The position numbers were made by a program, and so were the translations under genes. DNA of 64,000 nt from Lingula anatina (taxonomy: Eukaryota; Brachiopoda; Lingulata; Lingulida; Lingulidae), in the NCBI RefSeq assembly GCF_001039355.2, contig NW_019775884.1:1-64000 (forward strand), in the 5' to 3' direction. This document shows, piece after piece, positions 50,100 to 60,834 of the stretch; position 1 is the stretch's first letter, and each line of letters opens with the position of its first letter. Below the pieces are notes generated by a model, which searched no databases, was not told the DNA's origin, and worked only from the letters and a program-made list of their open reading frames with translations.

Positions 50100-51743
50100 G
50101 ATGGAAACTGAAAGGAACAGTTGTGTTAAATCCAATGTTTCACAGAAGCTTAAATTTAAGCATATATACACAGTATATGTATGAGCGCCTAAAAACGGGA
50201 CAGCAAACACGTGGGCAAGCAATTAAAAAAAAAACACCATAGACATGCTGTTTATTTATTTTTTATTTATTTATTTATTTTTTTTTTATTTTTATTTATT
50301 TATTATTATTATTATTATTTTTTTTTTTTGAAATTATATGAATTAAATAAACAAAAGAAGGCATGATAAAACCTTAAATCGCTCTACGTAAAAACAAGCG
50401 TCCAGCTTCATGCAGCCTAAAGCGGGTCACCGAACAGGATGTAGGCCTACATATATGCACTAGTATATAAGTGAACTAGATGTGACAATGAAAACGTCCC
50501 GGGGTGTACACTGCATTCAATAAATTATTTAGACACAATGTTTCGGTTTACTATTATTAATATATTTTTAATAATTATAGTTTATGTTATATTGTCTTTT
50601 ATCTAAGTGACAGAGCCACACTGTGTTTAATAGAACATGAAGCTACACACATGTTCGTATATGTAGGCCTACTAGAAATAGCTATGGGTGGATTATAAAA
50701 ACATATTAGGCATACAGCTGATCGCTCCAGATGTAGTAAATTACATTATACAAATATTATCAAAATTTACTTTCGGTACTGATTTGTCCTGCAGAGTGAT
50801 ATCACAAACGTAAAAAAAAATCTAAACTGGACTTGCGAAGTTAAACTATCCGACGTTATGATCGGGACGACTGGTGTAACGGGAATGAAAGCCTTAGGAA
50901 TGAAAATCCGGGCTCCCATATGATTACTACAGGTTAGGGTTAGTTGGAGTATTGGAGTTAGTATATAGGACGAATGTCACCTGTACAAAGCATTGGGGAA
51001 TGGACTACGGTTCCTAGCAGACTTCCATTCTACACCGGTCTACAAAATCACTGTACATGTCGGAGACCAGGTGGGAAGCAGGTCAAGAATTGACTGCGCC
51101 GACTGCTTTCAGCCAACAGTAACTATCTAATGTCTATTTTCAGCGAGTACCTTAAAAAAAAAAAAAGAAAAACTATAGACATTGTATCTTACCTGGATTT
51201 TTCGCAACGTCGAATTTGGCCTTTCAAAATGTAAATGAATATAGGCAGAGCAACGGTTTTTTAAAGAATGTGAGCACTTCGTGAATCCGTGGTTGAAGCC
51301 AGACGCTATACTGTAAGTAGTGATTCGATGCCACCGGCACCTGTATTTATATTCGGTGTAAATTCGCCAGAATTGTGACAGTATAGTGTTAAATTACCCT
51401 GTTTATCGCCTACGTGTAGGTGTGGCTGCTAGTCAGAAAGTTCCGGGTAGTATTTACCACTGTGCGTTAAATCAAGATAAACGGATGTAGCCAGGAGATT
51501 TTTAAGTAGTTAGGGTATTATCTCTGCGACAGGCAGTAAACATTTCATTGTGGCAGTAGTTCAGGAAAAATGGTCACTATTAATTCTTCGCAATGTTATT
51601 TAAACTGGAAAACGACAAGAGGGCGAAACAGTTTGAAACGTGCTGTATCACCTTTTCATCAATTTTAGCATCAGTTTAGGCTTATTGATACACTTGTCGA
51701 AAAAATATATTAAAAGTTTCGGTCCTATTTACAAAGTCTGAAG

Positions 51744-51745
<2 letters not shown>
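50100..51745. other. Upstream of gene D, AT-rich
   Basis: Contains a (TTTA)n/(TTA)n tract at about 50250-50330 and otherwise unique sequence. No gene was recognised. Confidence 0.4.

Positions 51746-51811
<66 letters not shown>
51746..51811. repeat. (AT)n microsatellite
   Basis: 33 AT units without interruption. Confidence 0.97.
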
Positions 51812-51813
<2 letters not shown>

Positions 51814-51900
51814 TTTAATTCAGTATGCGTAACGCTAGGACAAGTGCATCCCTGCCTCCCACGCGCGCCGTCCCAACAGGGGCAGAGCAATTTAATCTCG

Positions 51901-51981
51901 GCACGCTTTCAAGTGGGTTGCACCATATTTGATTGGCGGACAAGTTAGTCGGCGGATCAAATTGTTCTGAACGCACTCTAA
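51901..51981. mobile_element. Partial copy of MITE family F2
   Basis: CTTTCAAGTGGGTTGCACCA, TATTTGATTGGCGGA and TTGTTCTGAACGCACTC follow the order of the right arm of the copy at 42238-42423. Confidence 0.6.
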
Positions 51982-51991
51982 CAGAAGTAGC

Positions 51992-52136
51992 TTTAAGTGT
52001 GTGTCCACGAGAAAACCAAACCAAATGTAGAAAATGCGGCAAGGTGGGGGTGAACGGATTTACATCATATTTGGTGTGTTTGAACCTTTATATGAACAAT
52101 ATCTGAGGCTGCAATATTTCCTGAAAAAAATCCCTA
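51992..52136 (+). repeat. Dispersed repeat R2, copy 1
   Basis: TTTAAGTGTGTGTCCACGAG through CCTGAAAAAAATCCCTA is nearly identical to 56113-56255. It ends at an ambiguous base (52137), beyond which the sequence switches to LINE endonuclease. Confidence 0.85.
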
Positions 52137-52137
52137 N

Positions 52138-53584
52138 CTGTGTTTTTTTATGCACAACTAACTCAAAATTGTTGTTAAAAAGAATTGCAACTCCCCTACA
52201 ATTTGAGCGGTATGAATTAAAGATACAAGTATAGCCCCATTGTGTTTCAATATAGGGCTCTAGCTTTGTTGTGAAGTGCGTATCCTGAAGACATATCACT
52301 GAATATTTTCTCCCTTTATAATAATTCAAAACGTCTTTTCTCTTCTCTGGGTTACCTAGTCCTTGACAATTTACTGTGGCGATTTTAATCATTTGGAGTG
52401 GAAGGAAAAAATATAAGAAGCTGATTTTCTAACCTAACCTGTGGCTTTCCACTTATCATGTTGTCCTTGAAAGTCACGGTGTTACCAATGACGACGGCAG
52501 ACACAAATAACAGTTATAGTATGTGCAGACACATCTGTGTCTGTACAAAGAACAGCAAGTGTGATGCAGGAGCCACACACACCAAAAGTTATACACATGT
52601 TCTCCTCCCACACAGACAACATCCATCCTCGCGATCTCATTCACACTAGTACTTCCTATTTCTATAGTCTTAAGTAGCTTGTCTTTCCTCAGGTATTCAC
52701 ACACATCATCCACGGATTCACTGACAAAAGATTTCCACACTGATGCGCTGAGAACAACTGATGCGCAGAGAGCAATATACATGAATAGAATTTCATAATT
52801 GTGTGCTCTTGTGCCCAGCATTTACTCTCTAATAATACCACTTCGGCAAACATTTAGTCTATGTGATTAGACATGAAGCACACCTTTTCTCTGTATTTGT
52901 CGTGGATGTAGAAAACATTATAATAGCAATAAGGATAATACTAAAGATAATTGGAAATAAAACAGAATTCCTTATTTACATCCTATATGCCTAATTACCA
53001 CTTTTTACATGTATGATTTCTATGTATTAAATCTACAGAGATCCTAATTATATATTACTTTTTTGCACTATTCTGTACAAATTAAGACATGAGATGTATC
53101 GTTTCAATCAATTTTACTTGCATCAACATTATAGTGTTAAGGTTTTAGTGACGAATTTTTGTTCCAATGTCGTCCCCGATGTCGAATTTTTTCTTACCTT
53201 CCTTGCCGTTAATCTTGGCATATATACTGCCATTAAAATACCACGCACTTTCACATTCCGGATGGTCATTCAGCAATTTAAGTAGATCCTTGTTTTCTTT
53301 TGTAACATCGTCTGCTAGCCTCAGGGCTCTGTCGGACCTTTTTAGCACACCCCTTTTGCGCATGATACGGGATTTTATCTCTGTGTTTTTTAACTTTAAG
53401 ATGATCGGCCTGGGTTCCCCTGGTTTGCCGGGAATCCTGTGCACTGCCACAATATCATCGCCTTTCACCTCTTCCTGTATCTTCTCTTTTAATGTTTTAA
53501 TTACTAGGGCAGAAGTTGTCTGATCGCCCGATTCAGACTCCGGGATGCCATATATTTTTACATTGTTTTTTCGGCTGTTTTGTT
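52138..53584 (-). mobile_element. L1/Tx1-like non-LTR retrotransposon fragment (ORF1 and start of ORF2)
   Basis: On the minus strand, 53584-53148 encodes an ORF1-like protein piece (NVKIYGIPESESGDQTTSAL; AVHRIPGKPGEPRPIILKLK; SRIMRKRGVLKRSDRALRLA; SAWYFNGSIYAKING). Further on, 52392-52138 begins an ORF2 endonuclease (MIKIATVNCQGLGNPEKR; VICLQDTHFTT; GVAILFNNNF), typical of the APE-like endonuclease of L1-type elements. The order ORF1 then ORF2 is correct for one element. It is cut at both ends, and no reverse transcriptase remains. The 700 bp between the two parts has no clear match; an open frame at 52474-52821 is unassigned. Confidence 0.8.
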
Positions 53585-55019
53585 AAGCAACAACTAATAT
53601 GAAGAACAACTCCCTTTTTAAATGAGGCAAGACACCCTCTTCACACTGATTATAACCTTGAGAAAGACATTATGCAACAAGGCAAAGGAGTTATGCAAAG
53701 TTCTTTCAACTTGTGTGTGAATACAACACATTCTTTGTCGCTTTTACAAGACAATGGAGGCGAGCAAGCGGAATAATCACAATATACAATAAAAAGGAAA
53801 CAAGTTTAGAAAGCTTACTTCGGGTCAGCTTTTTGCTTGTTCGAAAGAAAGAGATAGATATCGCGCTGCGACTCCCTTTATTAAACCTTCGTGTGTTTGT
53901 GTAAAAGTGTGAAAGACAGGCAACGGTCTTGAGTCGCTGTTGATATTGTTCGCGATTAATACTAAAGTATACCTCCTTCGCCTGCATGTAAACGTGTTAC
54001 TTTTCCTCATGTGCACTATATTTCTTTTAGGTGGTTGAGACAAGGCGATGAGATCGATAAAAGTAGAGGTTAATCTAAACAATTAGATGCGATTTTTGTG
54101 AAATGTTTAAATTCTTGAATTTCTAATTTTTAAAATCTTTCATACACGGCCTCATATTTGTATTACTCTCAGGCCATACTCTTCGATATTATTGTGTTAC
54201 ATGGGACTTCTGGAAACCTGAAGCACAGGGCATTGTGAAACTTAATTCGCTACGGAGTCTTGTTATCCTTCATGCAGTTTTATAGCTGGGATGAACACTG
54301 CGAAGTAGAAACAGGCTTTATATACGACAGTTTAAACAAAACCAGTCTGAAGGCTTGCTTTGATTTGGCGTTAACCTGACACTGGTTTTGAAAGAACAAA
54401 TATAAATTTGTTGGATGGATTAAATCACCGACTTCGTTATAATTTAACTAAATGTGTTCATTTACACAGTAACACAGATAATATGTATATGTTGTCTGTC
54501 GTTCAGCACGCATCATAGGCGAGTAGCTACACAGTGACGATGATCACAGTAATTGTATAGGCATCGTTTAAGCTTGTTCGAGAGATAATAACAGTCGCGT
54601 TTAACAATAGATAGCGAGCTATAGTAAGACCCCCTCCTCTTCAACTGATGATTTACACTGTTAATTGGCCGTATTTTCATATATTGTATGATCACACAGT
54701 CAGACTTTCCCCGGTTGCACGTTGGAGTTAGATTGTCCTTGCGCCTCTGTCAATGCACCTCATTTAATTTCAATTTTATAATACAAGTATAGTATAAGTA
54801 ACATATTATTTCATTATTCCTCATTCATTATCATTCATGTTTTATAAATACTTGAATGCAGTACGTTTATAAATAAATTATACATTTATAAATTAATGCA
54901 ATAAGAATTTTTTTGAGACAGATTGATGCTGACGCTCATGCATGTCAATCAAACAAACAATACTTAGTTCAATTTTTGACTGCGGAAATTTCATATTGGA
55001 TGAAATAACTGTTAACAAA
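53585..55019. other. Intergenic, nothing recognised
   Basis: AT-rich sequence with only short open frames. Confidence 0.4.
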
Positions 55020-55202
55020 GACCGCATTCTCAACGAATTGAGCCAGGATTTAATTACTGTACCCCGCAGGGACGACGTGTGGGGAGGCGTGTGAGAGGCG
55101 GAGAGACTATTAAAAGATTAGGCGGTTTTTCTTTCATGTACGTCCGCCATTTTTAGTTCTTAGGATTTGTAAAGCCTGGCTCAATTCGTTGAGAATGGGG
55201 TC
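55020..55202. mobile_element. 183-bp MITE with 28-bp terminal inverted repeats, family F3
   Basis: CATTCTCAACGAATTGAGCC plus AGG at 55025-55047 is a perfect inverted match of 55175-55197 (23 bp). One mismatch further out, GACC/GGTC extends the repeat to 55020 and 55202. No coding capacity. The target duplication is unclear. Confidence 0.85.
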
Positions 55203-56112
55203 AAATTTAACTAGCAGTTTGTAAGCAACACAACAATCATAATCAGCTGCGCGTGCCAAACTAGCGAACAAAAGGACAGTTCGCTACGCGTGGCACGCGT
55301 TAGCATGGGTTCTTACCTCTTAAAGCTATAATCCTATCGCCGCAACAAACAATGGGGACCTTCTGGCTGATGTATCCTGCTGTTAATTACACCTAGTTAC
55401 AGCGGATTGTCTTGTCGCGCTGGACCACAGAAACCGGCGTCATGGGGTTCACTCGTCTTAAGTATTGTGTTATTCCACCTAAGCTATTGTGTTTGTGCGT
55501 TCGAATTTTGAAGGGATTTATACGGCCCTCCATTGTTTGTCCGCCCCCTTCTATTCACAAGATAGGGATTAAAACATTTCGAACGTTGTTACACCGGTGT
55601 ACAACGGAAACAAAATTATTACTACCACTGTTTGTAGAACCAGCCAGAATGAATTAATTGAAAAATTCGTGCCATAATCGGGAGGTAATTTCAAATTGCA
55701 GTCAGAATATTCCGAATGAAATTCAAATGCCGTACGAGTGTGGTTTGACTGCTGGCCGAATACAGGCCGAAGTATGTAAGATGGTGCCTCGAATGATATA
55801 CAGTGCCGCCTGAAATTCCCCTTAATTACTCTGCGGGTCGCTGTGGGTTGTTGAGACGGCCTGGCTCGGTAACTATGGAAATAACATTGTCATCCATACG
55901 CTGTTTGGTTTCTGTTAACAATAGTACCATGCCCTGCCCGCCGGGTAATTATCGTGACAAACTTTCTGCTAACAAAAGAGCCTAATCCTAGCTCGCTGAG
56001 ATAAAGATCGAAGGTGAGCGTGGTCGCAATTAAGTGTTCGTCCAAGCGTTAATTGACCTTTAATGCGCGGTGGCTTCACTCTACTTTGATCACTCTACTC
56101 TGATACGGAGAT
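55203..56112. other. Intergenic, nothing recognised
   Basis: Somewhat GC-richer than its surroundings with short open frames on the plus strand (55412-55657, 55803-55985), none with recognisable motifs or splice context. Confidence 0.35.
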
Positions 56113-56255
56113 TTTAAGTGTGTGTCCACGAGAAAACCAGACCAAATGTAGAAAATGCGGCAAGGTGGGGGTGAACGGATTTACACCATATTTGGTGTGT
56201 TTGAACCTTTATATGAACAATATCTGCAATAGTTCCTGAAACAAATCCCTACTTA
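56113..56255 (+). repeat. Dispersed repeat R2, copy 2
   Basis: Near-identical to 51992-52136 and continues CCCTACTTACAGAGATATGG, followed by a G-run at 56279. Confidence 0.85.
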
Positions 56256-56262
56256 CAGAGAT

Positions 56263-59200
56263 ATGGCCAGTGACAATTTGGGGGGGGGGGGGGGGTATCA
56301 ACCAAAAATTCTTCTGAAAAACAGGGTTATATTGATTGGCCTTAAAGTTTGGTGATATATTATAACCTAAAGATAGGGGATTAAAATGATATATACTTTT
56401 TTCACTCTCTTTGTTTCCATGGTAACAAACCAAGCGTTTTTCTCAGGCCTACAAACCACATGCTTTGAACACCCCCCTTCTATTTTTGACAATATCTTTA
56501 TCTTCACAGGTCTTTGGGATAAAGCGTGTTCAGGACTAACAGATAACTCATTTATCTATTTATACATGAAATCAAAACTTACTGCTGTTCTACAACTTGT
56601 CCGTTGTAACAGATAGAACATGACTTAATTTCTTCATTTTTCGTAAATATATCCGGACACATATATCGGTGCACTCAACTTCAGCTATCTCTTTCAAGTC
56701 AACAAATGGTTTAAAACACTGTTAGTTGAGCTTTTTATTTTCATTTTACCTATTCTACTTTTTTTCTGGTTAAAACAAGCATCTAACACATTTTAAAATC
56801 ATGTGAAACTAATGTAGGCCTACTAACGTCAGAACAACACAACGTCATTATCCAACATGGCGGAAATCGCAGACTGTTTCTTGCAAATCTTCCTCAACGA
56901 AGTCGTATATCATGTGGTTTATACTCTGTCTACAGATATGAAAAAACATGTAGTGTATTGAAAATTTGCAACAGAGATATTAACAGTCATCTCCGTCGCG
57001 TTTACGTGAAGCACAACAGCGTGAGTTACGAAAGCAAACTGAGTCTTGTCAGGTGTTTATTATTTTGTCTTCGATGACCGCAATTGGACATTTTCAAGTA
57101 TCTTTGGGAGAATGAATGGGTTACACCATGTGACCAGCACAGGGATATGGGCTTGGTTTGTGCTGGAAACCATCCACACAGGGAAAAACGAGCCTATAAC
57201 GAAATATGTCATGGGATTAACTTGCAGATGTCAGTGTAGACAAAAAGCCATTTGAATGTACTGGTGCAAGTTTTGGTTCAGGTAAGAAATGGGTTTGTTT
57301 GTATTTTAAAACAGGCTAAAAGCCAGAAAAAAAGTTCACTCAGAAGAATGATCTAGGTGTAATTTTTTAATGGTAAACGGTCATTTTTTAAAAAAGAAAA
57401 ATGCCCACTTTCAAATAATGAAATTGCAGCCTAAGGACCTTTGATAATTCTATCTTTTAAACTATATTTGTGTGTGTATTTATGTAGGTTTAAGGGTATT
57501 TGGGTAAAATACATTTAAGGGTAACAATTGGAATTAGATTGAATCTATAGGGCTGGTCTTGGCAAAATTGCTAGGCTCATCATAATTTATATTCAAAACC
57601 ATGTCTTACTTATAAAACATGGACAAATGGGATAATAATTTATTTTTCATCAATGTATCAATTAACTTTGAGATAAGTGTTTTCATGTGTCTATAGTAAG
57701 CTATATTTATATTTCAGGCATATTTGAGAAGTGTTATTTGACACACAGTGATCTTATGGTCAACAAAAGAGTCCAAAGCCTTGCAGAAACTGAAACTAGT
57801 GTGGAAGTGACGGATGTTGTAGAAAGGCATGTATGTAAATGAAAGCCACAATATAACAAATGCTGAGGAGATGCATGAGGCCCTAGTTTCTGCAGATGGA
57901 GTGGAGGGGTGCTCTTTTGCTGCCATTTTCTACATCCAGCTAGACAGACATCTTCCAAACCTGCGTGGACTGGAGTGTCCAATTACCACAATTTGGCTTT
58001 CTTGATTCCTACAACATGAGAAAATGTGTCTCTCTTCCTTGAGCAGTTTTAATATGAGTGATACTGATGTTAAAGTTAATTTGGGTTTTTCTGAGGCAAA
58101 TGTGCCAACTGGGACTAAACCGAGCAAGATCACATACAAAATAATTTTTTTCTGGTCCAGAGAAGTCTTCTCTTAAATCTTTTGCTACCAAGACTAAAGA
58201 GTAATCGTAAGGTCCTTTTCTTTAGACCACAGTAATGAAATGTGCCAAAAAACAGCTTTTGATCAAATTAAAGTCTAGTGGGCCAACAATCTGACTAAAG
58301 AAAAACTTAAAGCACATCAGCTGTGAGAGAACTCCACCCTCTTGAATATCTCACTGAGTTATACAATGGCTGAGCTTTAAAGATATCTAAACCTTTGAAA
58401 CTATATTCAAATAGAGTAAAGGAGTTTTTACTGAAGGAGTTTAGAAGGGTACAAGAAACAGGCCAGCAGAACTTAGCATTTGTGAGCATGAAGATGAGAA
58501 TGAAATGTCAGTAAGGAGGGTTACAGACTATTCAGGAAGAAAAAATCGGCAGTTATTTTTGAATGTACTAAAAACTTTGATGTTATGAGCTGTAATGTTT
58601 GATATAAAACTGCAAAGATGTTTCATAACACCAGGATATATTTTGCGGTTGTGTTAGTTTTGCTTTTTGAATAGAAAATTATCTTGTTTTGCTACATTAT
58701 GATATAGTTTGTAATGATTACAACTAATGTTGCACTGCTTTGCATGGATTGCTGTATTATAATTTTGTGATTTTTTTTATTATTTGTAATTACTCATCTG
58801 AGACAACAAAAAACTAATTTGAATAATTTTTTAGTTACTGTATGCTCATAAATAGTCACCAAAAAGTGGCGTGGATGATTAAAAAAAAACTCTTGAAAAT
58901 TAAAAAAAGATTTGTTCTGGCTTTGCTCTCTATGGCATATCCTGATCTCTATATGATAAATATTGCACCAAAAAGAAATCGCTACTCAACTAAGATTTTA
59001 ATTTGTATTCACCAAATTGATGATATTAAAAATATATTTATTAAAATTACCATGTAAACTCTCAAGTTAATTGCCAGTGCCTATCCAAAGTAATAGAATC
59101 TAAGATTTATTGCCTCTAAACTTTTTGTCCATACAAATTAAAAAGTCCATATATGGCAATTTACAAATATGAAGCCCAGTGACCTTGACCTATGACCCAC

Positions 59201-59643
59201 TGACCTGATATTCATTAGTACACATCCACTTTCCCTTTCCTGGTTCTCTCGTGGACAAGCTCTTAAGTATAAGAACTTGCTAACAGTGATTTTTAAAAGT
59301 CGCTTTACCAAAAATATTGGGTGATGAAAGCAATTTTCGTGTACATTGTAGCTATGGATTGATTGAATTCACATAGAGTTGAATAAATGAAATTATGAAT
59401 TTGTGAAAGATCAAATAAAACACTACTCGTACTTGTACATTACATGTAATATTAATTAGGCTTCAAACCGTCTTTGCTATATACATATTATAAACACGAT
59501 TGAAATTTATTTTTATAGTAGGTCATTAAATTTCTATTAGCTTTGTTCATAGATGAAATGCATTTTTTCCAAAAAGACTTGTCAGTTGTTTGAGTAATAA
59601 ACATTTTGTAGGCCATATCTTAAATATAATTCAGTCTATATTT
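56263..59643. other. Long stretch without recognised gene
   Basis: Short frames only. An ATG in good context at 56858 opens 33 codons (MAEIADCFLQIFLNEVVYHV...), but no splice partner could be found. Around 57720-58010 the plus strand has broken coding-like text that I cannot assign (for example NKRVQSLAETETSVEVTDVV, then a shifted frame). This may be a decayed mobile element. Confidence 0.35.
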
Positions 59644-59834
59644 TTATATAGGATCTCTCCCATCTTCACCCGTAACATTTCTGTCCTTTTGTATTCGTTC
59701 ATCAACAGTAAACAATTTTCCAATTAACTGAACGCAAAAGTTGCCTGGGGATCTGACCCGTTGTCGAATATCAAAAATGTCTTTATTTGACAAGGCGAAG
59801 GGTGGCCGACCGAAAGACTGACTCCTTGGTTCTG
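59644..59834 (-). pseudogene. BEN-domain fragment
   Basis: The frame reads GRPPFALSNKDIFDIRQRV, then SPGNFCVQLIGKLFTVDER and RNVTGEDGRDPI before a stop. The spacing SP..F...LI..LF...E....NVTG..GR is that of the central and C-terminal part of BEN domains, which bind DNA or proteins in chromatin factors and also occur in some mobile elements. A plausible 3' splice site (GTGTGCTACAG) lies at its start, near 59835. The domain stops short of its usual end, so it is either a terminal exon of a diverged gene or a relic. Confidence 0.5.
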
Positions 59835-60351
59835 TAGCACACCAAGTAGGAAGTGCGTACGTGACCGGCGTAAATATTATTAAAGAATTTAGCCTAAATT
59901 TTGATACAACTGTTTCTCTATCATTCTTTGATATTAACTCCGCACCTATGTAATTCAAAACGATAGGAATAGTTCATCTTTACGATCTAAACTCCAAACT
60001 TAACCAAAAGCCTCCTTCATACTTAAAAGCATCAAAGAAAATTAATTTAAAAAGCCGGATAACAATATCTCGGGCTAACTTCACTGTTTGGCGCGTGTCA
60101 TCTCACATTAACAATCAGTTCAGATTAACTTTATTCAAGTAAACGGGTAAACGGGTAAACGCAGTGATTATAAGCTCAGACTATTACATAATCACCACTG
60201 TGTGACACGCGTCGTCTAAAATTAATGTTAACATTGCGATCACGCTCTTCAATCCAAACTATTCTCCAAACTATCAACTGACACGTGTCAACAGGATTGT
60301 TTGTGTATCTGAACTTCCTAAATGGCCAGTAAGTATTTTGTATAGTATGAC

Positions 60352-60834
60352 ATGTTTATGTCACTGAAAATGAAGTCTTTAAAATGTCGCGACAAGCCAT
60401 TTACTATGTGTTTAAGAAATGCGACGAAGGGTTTGGTATTGCCGACAAGACACGCAGTGGACGTCCTTCAAAGGTTGCATGACCTGCGCCACATGAACGT
60501 AATGGACGAGGAGATGACCAAGAATGATGAACTGGTGGCCTCAAAACTAAAAACACGTCTCTTTGAGCGAACAGGTAACTTTATTGAGCAACATGGTATT
60601 AATTGGTTTCGCACGTACCCCTCCAGAAAGCCCGGACCTTAACCCTATTGAAAACGTATGGGCTGAAATCAAACACCACCGCGTGTTAAGCCGACCACGA
60701 GAGAACAACTTGTTGAAGGCATTAGAGAGGAATGGGAAAATATTAACGCAGAAAAGTGTAATAAATATATTAATCACCTAAAGAAGGTGATTCCAGCGGT
60801 AATTGAGAGAGAAGGTCGTGCATCAGGTTACTAA
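60352..60834 (+). pseudogene. Internally deleted Tc1/mariner-like transposase
   Basis: Near 60385 the plus strand has SRQAIYYVFKKCDEGFGIAD and KTRSGRPSK (N-terminal DNA-binding part). From 60545 it reads FERTGNFIEQHGINWF, then PPESPDLNPIENVWAEIKHH with the catalytic Glu, and ends in HLKKVIPAVIEREGRASGY with a stop near 60834. The region carrying the two catalytic Asp is missing and the parts are in different frames. It is a family distinct from the copy at 13909-14918. Confidence 0.75.

Noticed and set aside
54513-54695. Small minus-strand frame of 60 codons
   Set aside because: No motif, no splice context and composition like surrounding non-coding DNA.
56858-56959. Start exon of a plus-strand gene (MAEIADCFLQ...)
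   Set aside because: Good start context but only 33 codons and no downstream exon in matching phase could be found.
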